Counted from the first letter of the stretch, positions 7,812-17,326 are shown. The stretch: 64,000 bases of DNA from Streptomyces flaveolus (GCF_000716535.1 NZ_JNWV01000035.1:62001-126000), one strand, 5' to 3'. Numbers and translations: made by a program. Notes: generated from the sequence alone by a model not told the origin.

Positions 7812-9227
7812 CTACGGCCGCAGGGCCGGCTCCCTCTCCGTGTCGCGTGCGTCCAGCTTCGCGTCGTGCCCGGCCAGTGGCTTCGCCTGGGCCACGGTGG
7901 ACGGGGACGCGCCTACCCACTTCAGGATGCGGGCCGTGGCCAGCAACTTCTGCTCCGGGACCAGGCCCGCCACGTTCGCGCCGTGGTTCGCCCCGGGTGC
8001 CGTGAAGACGTAGGAGTCACGGGCGCCCGCGCCGAGACGGAAGCGTTCCGAGCCCCAGGGGTCGTTCTGGCCGTAGACGAAGAGCATGTGGTCGGCGTGG
8101 TGGCGGACCCACGTGTCCACGTCCCGCATCGCGTCCGGCTGGAAGCGCATCGGGACGGAGCGGGGGACGAAGTTGCGCGGGGGCTGGTAGCCGTAGCGGA
8201 TCAGCTTCCGCTCGATGTGGGGGAAGTGGATCGTCGGGGCGCCGAGCTGCGTGCCCGCCTGGTAGTAGTACGGGGTGTACGTCTCCAGGCCCTGGTCGGT
8301 GTAGGCGGAGAAGCCGGAGATCGTGTCGACCGAGTTCCAGATCTCCTCGTCGGTCGCGGTCGCCGCGTCCGCCGGGACGGTGTCGCAGTCCTTCAGGAGG
8401 CTGTACTGCCAAAAGCCCCAGACGTAGTCGAGGACGACCGCCTCGTAGGCCTTGTCGAGGCTGCCGACGGTGGTGAAGGTGTAGCCGTTCTCGGCGGCGT
8501 ACGCGGCGTACTTCTTCTCCAGCGGCTCGCGCCGCACCAGCGCCTCCCGCTGGACGGCGTTCAGCCGGTCCCGGCACTCCTCGGTGCCGACCCGCTCGAA
8601 GAAGCGGTCGTACGCCGAGTCCTCCTTGTTCACCACGTCGTTGGGGGCGACGTAGGCCACCACGCCGTCCATGTCACGGGGGTAGAAGCGCTCGTAGTAC
8701 GTGGCCGTCATGCCGCCCTTGGAGCCGCCGGTGGCCAGCCAGTTGGCGGAGTAGACCGGCTTCAGGGCCTCGTACACGCGGTGCTGGTCGCTCGCCGCCT
8801 GCCAGATGTCGAGCTTGGACCAGTCGGCCGGGGCCGGGCGGGACGGGGTGAAGAAGCGGTACTCCAGGGAGACCTGGTTGCCGTCCACGATCTGGGTGGG
8901 CTCGCGGCGCGAGGGGGTCGTGGAGACGTTGTAGCCGCTGGTGTAGAAGACCGTGGGGCGGCTGGTGTCCTTGTGCAGCACGGTGATGCGCTGCTGGAAG
9001 GTGCCCCGGTCGGGGTGGCGGTGGTCGACCGGCTGGGTGTAGTTCAGGACGAAGTAGCGGTAGCCGGGGTACGGCTTCTCCTGGATGAGGCTCATGCCGG
9101 GTATCGACAGGAGCCGGTCCTTGATGTCGGTGGGCTCGGACTCGGCGGCGGTGGCCGCGCCGGCCGCCGTGCTCAGGGTTCCTATGAACACCGTGAGCGC
9201 CAGCAGCCACCTGAGCGCCTTGCGCAT
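7812..9227 (-). CDS. Secreted S28/S37-type (PS-10) serine aminopeptidase
   Basis: The protein has 471 residues with a Sec signal (MRKALRWLLALTVFIGTLSTAAGAATAA). The mature part has YFVLNYTQPVDH, then the nucleophile elbow ATGGSKGGMTA, and a late APGANHGAN that can supply the His. This is the Streptomyces PS-10/tripeptidyl aminopeptidase group, variously filed as S28 or S37; members take short peptides, often with proline, from protein N-termini outside the cell. I chose ATG at 9225-9227 because GGGGAG lies about eight bases before it; a GTG two codons upstream would sit too close. It is convergent with the STAND gene. Confidence 0.88.
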   Translation of the reverse strand: MRKALRWLLALTVFIGTLSTAAGAATAAESEPTDIKDRLLSIPGMSLIQEKPYPGYRYFVLNYTQPVDHRHPDRGTFQQRITVLHKDTSRPTVFYTSGYNVSTTPSRREPTQIVDGNQVSLEYRFFTPSRPAPADWSKLDIWQAASDQHRVYEALKPVYSANWLATGGSKGGMTATYYERFYPRDMDGVVAYVAPNDVVNKEDSAYDRFFERVGTEECRDRLNAVQREALVRREPLEKKYAAYAAENGYTFTTVGSLDKAYEAVVLDYVWGFWQYSLLKDCDTVPADAATATDEEIWNSVDTISGFSAYTDQGLETYTPYYYQAGTQLGAPTIHFPHIERKLIRYGYQPPRNFVPRSVPMRFQPDAMRDVDTWVRHHADHMLFVYGQNDPWGSERFRLGAGARDSYVFTAPGANHGANVAGLVPEQKLLATARILKWVGASPSTVAQAKPLAGHDAKLDARDTEREPALRP

Positions 9228-9337
9228 GCGCACTCTCCCCTGTGAGACAGATGTGCGCCGGAAGCTATCCCAGCAACAGCCGTCCCACCAGAGGGAATTG
9301 AACGCTCCGAATCAACGGCCGGGCATACGGCCCGCGT

Positions 9338-9742
9338 TCAGCACAGGATCCAGCCCGAGCTGACCGAGTACCTGCCCACCGAGCCCTTGATCCACACGCA
9401 GCGGTGGCCGGCGTGCACGGTCACCGGCCCGGCGTGGTGCTTGTACCGGCCCTTGTCGACGACCGGCCGGTTGCCGCGGGCCTGCACGCTGACCGACATG
9501 GTCCGGGTGGGGCCGGGCTGTCTGGCGACGGTGACGGCGCAGACGTAGCCGTCGCGCTTGTAGACGTGGGTGACGCCGGACTTGAACGGCAGCGTCCGCA
9601 CCTCGCGCCCGGCGCAGCCGCTCGCCGATTCGGCCTGCGCGGCACCCGTCGCCGTGAGCCCGAGCACCCCGGACGCGGCCAGCACGGCCGCAGCGAGCGC
9701 CAGTCGCCTGCGCGGTCGCCGGCGTATCGCACCACTGTCCAC
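9338..9742 (-). CDS. Small secreted protein of unknown function
   Basis: This 134-residue protein has an Arg-rich start, a signal peptide (LALAAAVLAASGVLGLTATGAAQA) and a mature part of about 95 residues with four cysteines (GCAG, YVCAV, HRCVW, WILC), which could make two disulfides. The mature part looks mostly beta-strand. I do not recognise a family. GTG at 9740-9742 is preceded by GGGGAGG at good spacing; an upstream in-frame GTG at 9766 is not. The gene is alone between the S28 peptidase and the ABC exporter on the same strand, so probably monocistronic. Confidence 0.7.
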   Translation of the reverse strand: MDSGAIRRRPRRRLALAAAVLAASGVLGLTATGAAQAESASGCAGREVRTLPFKSGVTHVYKRDGYVCAVTVARQPGPTRTMSVSVQARGNRPVVDKGRYKHHAGPVTVHAGHRCVWIKGSVGRYSVSSGWILC

Positions 9743-9776
9743 TGTCGTCCTCCCCGTCCCGGTCACGCACCCCCGT

Positions 9777-9796
9777 GTCCGTACTGATGTACGGAC
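9777..9796. promoter_or_regulatory. Inverted repeat, possible operator
   Basis: GTCCGTAC, four bases, GTACGGAC form a perfect 8-base inverted repeat 35 bases before the GTG of the small secreted protein gene. It could be an operator or an mRNA hairpin for that gene. No regulator is suggested by the neighbours. Confidence 0.35.
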
Positions 9797-9865
9797 GCAC
9801 GGGTGTGTCGGATGGTTGCACGACCGTCAGCGAGACGAACCGACCCGGAGCCCCGGGGCGCGGCG

Positions 9866-12800
9866 TCAGCGGGAGGCGCCGACCGGCTCCTCCGGCTCGG
9901 ACTGGCCGACGAAGGTCCGCCACAGCTCGGCGTACCGGCCGCCGCGGGCCAGCAGCTCCTCGTGGGTGCCGTCCTCCGCGACCCGGCCGTGGTCCATCAC
10001 CACCACCCGGTCCGCCCGCGCGGCGGTGGTCAGCCGGTGGGCGACCACCAGGGTCGTACGGCGACCCGCCAGGCGGTCGGTGGCCTGGTTGACCTGCGCC
10101 TCGGTGGCGAGGTCCAGGGCGGCCGTGGCCTCGTCCAGGAGCAGGATGTCCGGGTCGACCAGTTCCGCACGGGCCAGGGCGATGAGCTGGCGCTGGCCCG
10201 CCGAGAGGTTGCGGCCGCGCTCGGCGACCTCGTGCAGATAGCCGCCCTCCAGCGTGGCGATCATCTCGTGCGCGCCGACCGCGCGGGCCGCCGCCTCCAC
10301 CTCGGCGTCGGTGGCGTCGGGGCGGCCGTAGGCGATGGCGTCGCGGACGGTGCCCGGGAAGAGGTAGGCCTCCTGCGGGACGACCCCGAGCCGGTGGCGG
10401 TAGGACGTGAGGTCCAGGGCGCGCAGATCCGTGCCGTCGACCGTGACCCGGCCCCGCGTCGGGTCGTAGAACCGGGCCACCAGCTTGACCAGCGTCGACT
10501 TGCCGGCGCCCGTCTCACCGACGAACGCGACCGTCTGCCCGGCCGGGATCGTCAGGTCGATGCCGGACAGCGCCTCCTCCTCGCCGCCGTACGCGAAGTG
10601 CACGCCTTCGAAGGCGATGTCACCGCGCAGGGACAGCACGTCGAGGGGTTCGTCGGCGCTCCGCGTGGACGTCGGCTCGCGCAGCATCTCCTGGATGCGG
10701 CCCAGGGAGACCGTGGCCTGCTGGTAGCCGTCGAAGACCTGGGAGAGCTGCTGGACGGGCGCGAAGAACAGGTCGATGTAGAGCAGGTACGCCACCAGGG
10801 CGCCGGTGGTCAGCGTGGCCGCCTCGACCCGGCCCGCGCCCGCGATCAGCACGGCGGCCGCGGCGACCGAGGACAGCAGCTGCACGAACGGGAAGTAGAC
10901 GGATATCAGCCACTGGCCGTGGATGCGGGCGCCGCGGTAGGCGTCGCTGCGCTCGGCGAACCGCCGCCCGCCGTCCCGCTCCCGCCGGAAGGCCTGCACG
11001 ATCCGCAGCCCGGCGACGGTCTCCTGGAGGTCGGCGTTCACCGTCGACACCCGCTCGCGGGCGAGTTCGTACGCCTTCACGCTCGCCCGGCGGAAGAAGA
11101 AGGTGGCCACGACCAGCGGGGGCAGGGTGGCGAAGACGACGAGCGCGAGCTGGAGGTCGAGCACCAGCAGCGCGACCATGATCCCGAAGAAGGTGACGAC
11201 CGAGACGAACGCGGTGACCAGGCCGGTCTGCAGGAAGGTGGAGAGCGCGTCGACGTCCGTGGTCATCCGGGTCATGATCCGGCCGGTCAGCTCGCGCTCG
11301 TAGTAGTCCAGGCCGAGCCGCTGGAGCTGGGCGAAGATCTTCAGCCGCAGCGTGTACAGCACGCGTTCGCCGGTACGCCCGGTCATCCGGGTCTCGCCGA
11401 TCTGCGCGGCCCACTGGACGAGCACGGTCAGCAGGCCGAGCAGGGCCGCCGCCCAGACCGCGCCGACCGCCATCTTCGTGACGCCCGAGTCGATGCCGTG
11501 CCGGATCAGCACCGGCAGCAGCAGGCCGGCGCCCGCGTCGACGGCGACCAGCAGCAGGCTGACGAGCAGGGGCAGCCGGAAGCCGCGCAGGAGGCGGCGC
11601 AGGCCGTAGGAGTCCTCGGGCAGGACGGCGCGGGCCTCGTCGATGTCGGGGGTGTCGGTGGCCGGGGGCAGCGCCTCGACCTGGGCGAGCAGTTCCGGGG
11701 TGGCCGGGGTGCCGGTCAGGGCCGTGTCCTTGGGCTCGCGGTCGCCGGTCCACAGCCGCGGGGTGACACCCCGCTCGGCGTCGAACTCGGCCTCCAGCTC
11801 GTCGCGGACGGAGGTGTCCTCCCGCGGCTCGGCCGGCACGGCGCGGCCCGGGGAGGTCCTGCCCAGCTCGTCCGGGTCGGTGAGCAGACGGCGGTAGAGG
11901 GCCGAGCGTTCCTGGAGCTCCTCGTGGGTGCCGAGGCCGGCGAGCCGGCCGCCGTCGAGCACGGCGATGCGGTCGGCGAGGTTGAGGGTGGAGCGGCGGT
12001 GGGCGATGAGCAGGGTCGTACGGCCCTCCATCACGTGCTTGAGCGCCTCGTGGATCTCGTGCTCGACGCGGGCGTCCACGGCCGAGGTGGCGTCGTCCAG
12101 GACCAGCAGGCGCGGGTCGGTGAGCAGGGCGCGGGCGAGGGCGACGCGCTGGCGCTGGCCGCCGGAGAGCGTGAGGCCCTGTTCGCCGACCTTGGTGTCG
12201 TAGCCGTGGGGCAGCTCCCTGATGAAGCGGTCCGCCTGGGCGGCGCGGGCGGCGGCCTCGATCTCTTCGTCGGTGGCGTCCGGGCGGCCGTAGGCGATGT
12301 TGTTGCGGACGGTGTCGGAGAAGAGGAACGAATCTTCCGGGACCAGTCCGATCGCGGCCCGCAGCGAGTCCAGGGTCAGCTCGCGGACGTCGTGGCCGCC
12401 GACCAGGACGGCGCCGTGGGTGACGTCGTAGAAGCGCGGCAGGAGCAGGGAGAGGGTGGACTTGCCGGAGCCGGAGGAGCCGACGACGGCGAGGGTCTCG
12501 CCGGGCCGGATCTCGAAGCTCAGCCCTTCCAGCACGGGACGCTCGTGGTCGTAGCCGAAGGACACGTCGTCGAACTCGACGGTCGCGGGCGCGTCGGCGG
12601 GGAGGGTCTTGGTGCCGTCCTCGAGGGTCGGCTCGGTGTCGATCAGCTCCAGGACGCGCTCGGTGCCGGCGCGGGCCTGCTGGCCGACGGTGAGGACCAC
12701 CGCGAGCATGCGGACCGGGCCGACGAGCTGGGCCAGGTAGGTGGAGAAGGCCACGAAGGTGCCGAGCGTGATGTGCCCGCGTACGGCGAGCCAGCCGCCG

Positions 12801-13585
12801 AGGGCCAGCATGGCGACCTGGCCGAGCGCGGGCACGGCCTGGAGGGCCGGGGTGTACGTGCTGTTCAGGCGGATCGTGCGCAGGCGCCCCGCGAACAGCC
12901 GACGGCCGACCTCGCGCAGCTTGCCGGTCTCCTGGTCCTCCTGCCCGAACCCCTTCACCACGCGGACGCCGCTCACCGCGCCGTCCACCACGCCGGCCAC
13001 GGCGGCGGCCTGGGCCTGGGCGTACCAGGTGGCCGGGTGGAGCCTGCTGCGGCTGCGCTTGGCGATCCAGCCGAGGGCGGGCGCGACGGCCAGGGCGACC
13101 AGGGTCAGCGGCAGCGACAGCCACGCCATGATCCCCAGGGAGATCACGAAGAGCAGGATGTTCCCGATGGTCATCGGGAGCATGAAGAGCAGACCCTGGA
13201 TGAGCTGGAGGTCGCTGGTGGCGCGGCCGACGACCTGCCCGGTGGACAGCTCGTCCTGGCGGCGGCCGTCCAGCCGGGTGATCGCGCCGTACATCTCCGT
13301 CCGCAGGTCGTGCTGGACGTCGAGGGCGAGCCGGCCACCGTAGAAGCGACGGACGAAGGTGGAGGCGTAGACGAGGACGGCGGCGCCTATGAGGGCGCCG
13401 GCCCAGGGGGCCATGGCCCGGGTGTGGGCGCCGATCACGTCATCGATGATCACCTTGGTGAGCAGCGGGACGACGGCCAGGACGGCCATACCGGCGAGGG
13501 AGGAACCGAGGGCGAGGACGACGTCCTTCGGATACCGCCAGGCGTACGCCGCCAGACGTCGTGCCCATCCCCGTTGCGCTGCCAC
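9866..13585 (-). CDS. Double (TMD-NBD-TMD-NBD) ABC exporter in one chain
   Basis: This 1239-residue protein fuses two half-exporters, each six hydrophobic helices then an ATPase. NBD1 has Walker [12 protein letters not shown], signature [16 protein letters not shown] and Walker [16 protein letters not shown]2 has [27 protein letters not shown] and [13 protein letters not shown] charged linker of roughly 100 residues separates the halves. NBD1 has Asp where the catalytic Glu normally follows Walker B, and NBD2 has an altered signature, so the site formed by these two is probably non-hydrolysing, as in TM287/288 and BmrCD. The substrate is unknown; lipid or drug export is usual. GTG at 13585 follows AGGAGG by eight bases; the ORF runs 22 codons further upstream without a better site. 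Confidence 0.9.
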   Translation of the reverse strand: MAAQRGWARRLAAYAWRYPKDVVLALGSSLAGMAVLAVVPLLTKVIIDDVIGAHTRAMAPWAGALIGAAVLVYASTFVRRFYGGRLALDVQHDLRTEMYGAITRLDGRRQDELSTGQVVGRATSDLQLIQGLLFMLPMTIGNILLFVISLGIMAWLSLPLTLVALAVAPALGWIAKRSRSRLHPATWYAQAQAAAVAGVVDGAVSGVRVVKGFGQEDQETGKLREVGRRLFAGRLRTIRLNSTYTPALQAVPALGQVAMLALGGWLAVRGHITLGTFVAFSTYLAQLVGPVRMLAVVLTVGQQARAGTERVLELIDTEPTLEDGTKTLPADAPATVEFDDVSFGYDHERPVLEGLSFEIRPGETLAVVGSSGSGKSTLSLLLPRFYDVTHGAVLVGGHDVRELTLDSLRAAIGLVPEDSFLFSDTVRNNIAYGRPDATDEEIEAAARAAQADRFIRELPHGYDTKVGEQGLTLSGGQRQRVALARALLTDPRLLVLDDATSAVDARVEHEIHEALKHVMEGRTTLLIAHRRSTLNLADRIAVLDGGRLAGLGTHEELQERSALYRRLLTDPDELGRTSPGRAVPAEPREDTSVRDELEAEFDAERGVTPRLWTGDREPKDTALTGTPATPELLAQVEALPPATDTPDIDEARAVLPEDSYGLRRLLRGFRLPLLVSLLLVAVDAGAGLLLPVLIRHGIDSGVTKMAVGAVWAAALLGLLTVLVQWAAQIGETRMTGRTGERVLYTLRLKIFAQLQRLGLDYYERELTGRIMTRMTTDVDALSTFLQTGLVTAFVSVVTFFGIMVALLVLDLQLALVVFATLPPLVVATFFFRRASVKAYELARERVSTVNADLQETVAGLRIVQAFRRERDGGRRFAERSDAYRGARIHGQWLISVYFPFVQLLSSVAAAAVLIAGAGRVEAATLTTGALVAYLLYIDLFFAPVQQLSQVFDGYQQATVSLGRIQEMLREPTSTRSADEPLDVLSLRGDIAFEGVHFAYGGEEEALSGIDLTIPAGQTVAFVGETGAGKSTLVKLVARFYDPTRGRVTVDGTDLRALDLTSYRHRLGVVPQEAYLFPGTVRDAIAYGRPDATDAEVEAAARAVGAHEMIATLEGGYLHEVAERGRNLSAGQRQLIALARAELVDPDILLLDEATAALDLATEAQVNQATDRLAGRRTTLVVAHRLTTAARADRVVVMDHGRVAEDGTHEELLARGGRYAELWRTFVGQSEPEEPVGASR

Positions 13586-13669
13586 GCCGGTGCCTCCTGC
13601 TTTTGGCCGTCCTCTACCCCAGACGTCAACGCGTTCGGGGGGCGATTTCATCCCGCCGCGACGAGGGCC

Positions 13670-13746
13670 GGGAACTGTGCGTCGGCGGGTGCGGCGCCGT
13701 CGTGGTTCCTCGCGCAGTTCCCCGCGCCCCGGGGGGGCTGCCCCCC
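13670..13746. repeat. Streptomyces-type intergenic inverted repeat plus G/C hairpin
   Basis: GGGAACTGTGCG at 13670-13681 and CGCGCAGTTCCC at 13711-13722 are inverted copies with one G-T pair, enclosing a GC-rich centre with its own palindrome. A run of G at 13731-13737 then pairs with C6 at 13741-13746. I recall this GCGCAGTTCCCCGCGCCCC-type unit from many Streptomyces intergenic regions. Here it ends just before the stop codon of the downstream minus-strand gene and may act as a terminator for it. Confidence 0.55.
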
Positions 13747-13754
13747 TTCCGGAG

Positions 13755-14789
13755 TCAGATTCGTACCCGCAGGTAGTACAACCGGGTCGTCTGGGCCGCG
13801 TTCTGGTTGTCGTCGCTCACCAGGAGGACCTCCAGGCGGCCGGTGTGGTCGCGGCCTGTGATCGTCATGCCCTCGATGTTGTCCAGGAGGGGATTCGGCT
13901 GGGGCTGTTTCGCCGTGGCGCCGAGGGAGGGGCAGGCGGCGATGTCGGTCAAAAGCGTCTTCCTGATCAGGCGGACGCCCGGCTGGCCGGTGAGGTTCTC
14001 GGTGCCGCTCGTGTCCGTGGCGTGGCGGAGGTCGGCCAGGTAGAGGCGGACCGTGTTGCCGACGCCGGCGGTGAAGCCGCGCTCCAGGACGAGGAGGCGG
14101 CCGTCGGGGGTCGCCTGGACCTCGGGGACGCCGAGACCGGCGTCGGTGCGGTAGGCGTACTGGGCGCCGGGCGTGAAGCGGCCGTGGTGGCGGGTCCACG
14201 TCTGGAAGCGGACGATGCCGGCGGAGTCGCCGGAGAGTGCGTATTCCATGGAGGCCAGCAGGGTGTGGCCGCCGGGCAGCAGGGTCAGGCCCTCGAAGGT
14301 CTGGTTGACGGTGGCGCGGCCGGCCGGGGCGACCTGGAGGGCGCCCGGGACCGGGAGGCGGTCGAGGATCTTGCCGTCGCGGGAGTAGCGGCGGACGGAC
14401 GGCTCGGTCTCGGAGGAGACCAGCCGGGTGCCGTCCCGCTCGATGACGAGGCCCTCGGAGTCGAGGTCGGCGCCCTTCTCGTCGGCGAGGCGGACGGCCG
14501 CCCACGGCTGGAGCGTGCGGGCGTCCAGGCGGAACAGCGACGAGCGGTCGGCCAGGGCCGCGAGCGAGCCGTCCCGGTCCACGGCGAGGGCGGAGAAGTT
14601 GCCGACGAAGGTGCCGTCGTACGTGGTCTTGTCGAGCGCGTCGGAGAAGCGGTCGATCGACACGGTGGCCGAACAGGCGTGACGCTCTGCGGTGCCGGCG
14701 GTGGACCCGGCGGCGGGCCCGGCGGCGGTCAGACAGGTGGCCGCCGCCAGGCCGGCGGTGAGGGTGGCGAGTACGGTTCTCAGGCGCAT
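13755..14789 (-). CDS. Secreted phytase-like esterase (esterase-like/PF13449 type)
   Basis: This 344-residue protein has a signal peptide (MRLRTVLATLTAGLAAATCLTAAGPAAG). The mature part has repeated beta-propeller-like strands: VGNFSALAVDRDGSLAALADRSSLFRLD, DSEGLVIERDGTRLVSSE, FEGLTLLPGGHTLLASME and LLVLERGF, and ends with DNIEGMTITG...LLVSDDNQN. This is the esterase-like activity of phytase family, whose substrates are mostly undefined. ATG at 14787-14789 gives a tidy signal peptide; an in-frame ATG at 14819 with GAGGCGG upstream is possible and would add ten residues. The next gene upstream on the strand begins a new unit. Confidence 0.8.
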   Translation of the reverse strand: MRLRTVLATLTAGLAAATCLTAAGPAAGSTAGTAERHACSATVSIDRFSDALDKTTYDGTFVGNFSALAVDRDGSLAALADRSSLFRLDARTLQPWAAVRLADEKGADLDSEGLVIERDGTRLVSSETEPSVRRYSRDGKILDRLPVPGALQVAPAGRATVNQTFEGLTLLPGGHTLLASMEYALSGDSAGIVRFQTWTRHHGRFTPGAQYAYRTDAGLGVPEVQATPDGRLLVLERGFTAGVGNTVRLYLADLRHATDTSGTENLTGQPGVRLIRKTLLTDIAACPSLGATAKQPQPNPLLDNIEGMTITGRDHTGRLEVLLVSDDNQNAAQTTRLYYLRVRI

Positions 14790-14842
14790 GACCGTCACCG
14801 TAGGACCCGTCGGTGACATGCGCGAGACCGCCTCGTGAAGCG

Positions 14843-15766
14843 TCAGCCCCGCGGCGGTACGGCGACGAACGCCTCGCGCGGCTGGCTGGTCGGGGTGTAG
14901 CGGGTGACGCCGGTGGTGGTCGGCACCAGGTCCTTGTGGATCGCCTTGGCGACGTTCTGGATGGTGGTGACGCCGTAGCTCATGGTGCTGTTGTCCTGCG
15001 TCAGCACGGTGATCATGTAGTCGCGGCCGGCGCCGTTGAAGGTGCCCAGGCTGTGCACCCGCCAGCCGTGCGTGGAGCGCTGCAGCCAGCCGTTCTTGAC
15101 GTGCACGGAGACGGAGGACGGCGCGCCGGCCGGGGTGCCCCAGCGCTGCGAGGAGACGACCTGGCCCATCAGCTTCAGGATGTAGGCCCGGGAGTTGTCG
15201 CTCAGCACGCTGTTCTTGGCGGTGACGAGCTTGAGGAGCTTCTGCTCGTCGGTGACGTTCTCCTGGGTCAGGCCCCAGTAGCCGTTCGCGCCCGGCACGG
15301 TCTTGGTCATGCCGGCGGCGGCCAGGAAACCCTTGATCTTCGTCATGCCGAGCTGCTTCCACAGCTTGCTGGTCGCGTTGTTGTCGGACTGGGTGATCAT
15401 GGCCTTGGCGAGCGACTGCTCGGTGCTCGTCAGGTACCGGTTGTGCTTCTTCGCGTCCCACAGCAGCGTGGCGAGCACGGTGACCTTGACGGTGCTGGCC
15501 GAGTCGTAGGCGCTGGTGGCCCGCAGGGTGCAGGTGGTGTTGGTGCTGCGGTCGTACAGACCGACGGCGACCGTGCCCTTGCGGTTCGTGAGGGCGGCCG
15601 TGATGTCCTTCTTCAGCTTCGCGGCCAGGCCCGCCTTGGCGGACGTACAGGTCACGGTCGGCGTGGCCGCGGCGGCCGGGGCGGCGGCGACGACCGTCGG
15701 TACGAGCAGCGCGGCACTGACGGCGGCCGCGAGCGCGCCGGCCCGGCCGGATATCCGGTAAGTCAT
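14843..15766 (-). CDS. Secreted class A beta-lactamase-like serine hydrolase
   Basis: This 307-residue protein has a signal peptide ending AAPAAAA. The mature part has the three landmarks of the serine penicillin-recognising fold: SxxK in YDSASTVKVT, SDN in MITQSDNNAT, and K-N-G in VHVKNGWL in place of KTG. YGVTTIQNVAKAIHKDL forms the last helix. No clear omega-loop ExxLN is seen, so true beta-lactam hydrolysis is doubtful; many Streptomyces proteins of this group are carried as beta-lactamase-related without a proven substrate. ATG at 15764-15766 follows GGGGGA by about nine bases. Confidence 0.82.
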   Translation of the reverse strand: MTYRISGRAGALAAAVSAALLVPTVVAAAPAAAATPTVTCTSAKAGLAAKLKKDITAALTNRKGTVAVGLYDRSTNTTCTLRATSAYDSASTVKVTVLATLLWDAKKHNRYLTSTEQSLAKAMITQSDNNATSKLWKQLGMTKIKGFLAAAGMTKTVPGANGYWGLTQENVTDEQKLLKLVTAKNSVLSDNSRAYILKLMGQVVSSQRWGTPAGAPSSVSVHVKNGWLQRSTHGWRVHSLGTFNGAGRDYMITVLTQDNSTMSYGVTTIQNVAKAIHKDLVPTTTGVTRYTPTSQPREAFVAVPPRG

Positions 15767-15945
15767 GGAAAGTTCCCCCTTGGACGTCGTACGGGCGTCC
15801 CCCTGAACGCCGTTGAGCGCACCCGTGCGCTGCATGACTGGACTCGCGGGGGTGGTCGATAGTTGTACGCGCGTTCGGGGAAGGGGGGTTCCTCACAGGT
15901 GCCGCCCGGACGTGCGGCGGTCCCGGCGAAGTAGCGTCACGACGC

Positions 15946-16404
15946 ATGGTGTCTCTGTTCGCGTTCTTCGGCCCGCCCGCGATCACACTTCTCCTCTTCG
16001 CCGTTGGGACGGTCCCGTACGCGCTGTGGGTGTCCAGGAGGAAGCCCTCGCGGCCGGCCCGGTGGGCCGTGATCGGGGTCGCGGCGGCGATCGCCGGCTA
16101 TGGGGCGGCGAGCGTCTACGGGCTCGCCTTCACGAACCCGCTCGACCTGTGCGGGGACAGGGGCGGCGACGGTGTGTACCGGGATGCCGGACGGGACTAC
16201 GGCCTGACTTCGGCGAGCGTGGGCGGCTTCCCCCCGTCCGTCACCTGTCATTGGACCAGCGGCCACAACACCGAGGAGGTGTGGTTCTGGGCCCCGCCTT
16301 TGCTGTACGCGGGGCTGGCCTGCTCCGCCGTCTGCTCCGTTCTGCTTCTCCTCAACCGCCACGCGCACGGAAACACCCCTCGCGACAACGGGCGTGACGC
16401 GTAG
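15946..16404 (+). CDS. Small integral membrane protein, unknown
   Basis: This 152-residue protein has three hydrophobic helices: FFGPPAITLLLFAVGTVPYALWV, WAVIGVAAAIAGYGAASVYGLAF and FWAPPLLYAGLACSAVCSVLLLL. A loop of about 60 residues lies between helices two and three with two cysteines (DLCGD, VTCHW), probably disulfide-bonded outside. I do not recognise a family. No ribosome site precedes the ATG, but TAGCGT lies eight bases before it, so the mRNA may be leaderless. A strong hairpin follows the gene. Confidence 0.65.
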   Translation: MVSLFAFFGPPAITLLLFAVGTVPYALWVSRRKPSRPARWAVIGVAAAIAGYGAASVYGLAFTNPLDLCGDRGGDGVYRDAGRDYGLTSASVGGFPPSVTCHWTSGHNTEEVWFWAPPLLYAGLACSAVCSVLLLLNRHAHGNTPRDNGRDA

Positions 16405-16450
16405 ACGGGATGCGGCGTCTACGGTCCTACTAGTCCCACTTCTTCCCTCA

Positions 16451-16476
16451 CACCGGCGAAGGCGGTCTCGCCGGTG
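16451..16476 (+). terminator. Stem-loop terminator after membrane protein gene
   Basis: CACCGGCGA and TCGCCGGTG form a perfect nine-pair stem with an eight-base loop, 47 bases past the stop codon. There is no U-run, as is common in Streptomyces. Confidence 0.6.
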
Positions 16477-16510
16477 GGCGTGTCCCGTGGGCCGGCGCCC
16501 ACCATGGCGG

Positions 16511-16531
16511 TGCCCGGCGCGCTGCCGGGCA
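16511..16531 (+). promoter_or_regulatory. Leader hairpin upstream of I36 inhibitor gene
   Basis: TGCCCGGC, five bases, GCCGGGCA form a perfect eight-pair hairpin ending 28 bases before the ATG of the inhibitor gene, with GGAGAG between. It may be a second terminator or a 5' mRNA stem protecting or regulating the small gene's transcript. Confidence 0.4.
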
Positions 16532-16558
16532 TCCCGACTCCCCTTCCTGGAGAGCCAC

Positions 16559-16918
16559 ATGAAGCAGCAGCTCCGCAGTTGGACGCTCGCCGCCGCCCTC
16601 GCCCTGACCGCCGTGCTCGTGCCCGCCGAAGCCGCGACGGCCCGTGCCGCCCAGCCCTCCTGCCCCGACGGCTCCGTCTGTTTCTGGAGCGGCGAGGGCT
16701 TCGGCGGTGACTACTGGGAGTGGACCGCCCGCAGCGGCTACCGCGACCTGCCGCCGAGCCTCCACGACCACGTGGGCTCCTTCGTCGCCTCGACCCGCGC
16801 CTGCTTCATCAACTGGGGCCCGGTGGAGAAGCGGGACGTCTTCAACGGGGACTGGCGCTCCCGCTACCGCGGCGACTTCGGCGGCCGGATGGACGCGGTG
16901 GGGCCGGGCGGCTGCTGA
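16559..16918 (+). CDS. Secreted peptidase inhibitor family I36 protein
   Basis: This 119-residue protein has a signal peptide (LAAALALTAVLVPAEAATARA) and a mature domain of about 85 residues. The core CPDGSVCFWSGEGFGGDYWEW, with later ACFINWG and a C-terminal GGC, matches the I36 (SMI-like) beta/gamma-crystallin-type inhibitors of Streptomyces, which block secreted metalloproteases. Four cysteines suggest two disulfides. GGAGAG precedes the ATG. It stands alone between two hairpins and a gene-poor stretch, so its target protease is not indicated; the S28 peptidase 7 kb away is not an obvious one because I36 members are known against metalloproteases. Confidence 0.8.
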   Translation: MKQQLRSWTLAAALALTAVLVPAEAATARAAQPSCPDGSVCFWSGEGFGGDYWEWTARSGYRDLPPSLHDHVGSFVASTRACFINWGPVEKRDVFNGDWRSRYRGDFGGRMDAVGPGGC

Positions 16919-17194
16919 CGGGAGGCGGCAGGGCCGGGCTGTTCGCCTGAATCGGAAAACCGTACAGCGCTTGGCCTACAGTGGCGGGTGACGTGCACTG
17001 TACGGACGTCGTGCCGCAGGGATACGGGCGCGAACTCGTCAGCGCCGTCAGCGCGGCGAGGTCCGGCCCCGGCGGCAACCGGAGCCGGACCGCAGCGCAT
17101 GCGCCGGGTGGGTCCGGCCGATCAGAGGCCGGTCGGACTCGCCTTGCCATCGGCGAAGTCGTCCCGTTCGGCCCGAACCCCTCACGTCGTCGCC
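16919..17194. other. Intergenic stretch, no convincing gene
   Basis: A frame from GTG 16981 to 17262 on the plus strand has coding-like third positions at first (VHCTDVVPQGYGRELVSAVSAA) but turns AT-richer and lacks any domain or ribosome site. It may be a decayed gene or chance. I see no RNA gene or terminator of note. Confidence 0.35.
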
Positions 17195-17326
17195 CTACTT
17201 GGCGAACGTCTGCACACACACCGCGACAAGGGGAGCCAGTGGCGTCAGGATCGCGACCGTGACCCGCACCCACCGGGGAAGCGGTTCCGGCTCGCGTTCC
17301 GCGGTGCCACTCCTTCTCCTTGCCAT
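17195..17326 (-). CDS. 43-residue single-helix membrane microprotein
   Basis: The frame encodes MARRRSGTAE, an acidic/proline linker, then one helix VRVTVAILTPLAPLVAVCV and a short QTFAK end. GAGGAG lies seven bases before the ATG at 17324-17326, which is the best reason to believe it. The basic start and single helix fit a small membrane protein with its N-terminus inside. No function is known to me. It lies between the I36 gene and the TPP enzyme gene, transcribed away from the former. Confidence 0.5.
   Translation of the reverse strand: MARRRSGTAEREPEPLPRWVRVTVAILTPLAPLVAVCVQTFAK

Noticed and set aside
9803..13861. 1352-codon open frame on the plus strand
   Set aside because: It is antisense to the ABC exporter, is Arg/Gly/Gln low-complexity and has no domain; a GC-bias shadow.
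16981..17262. Plus-strand frame of 93 codons
   Set aside because: Coding bias fades after 40 codons, no SD, no family; listed only as an intergenic note.
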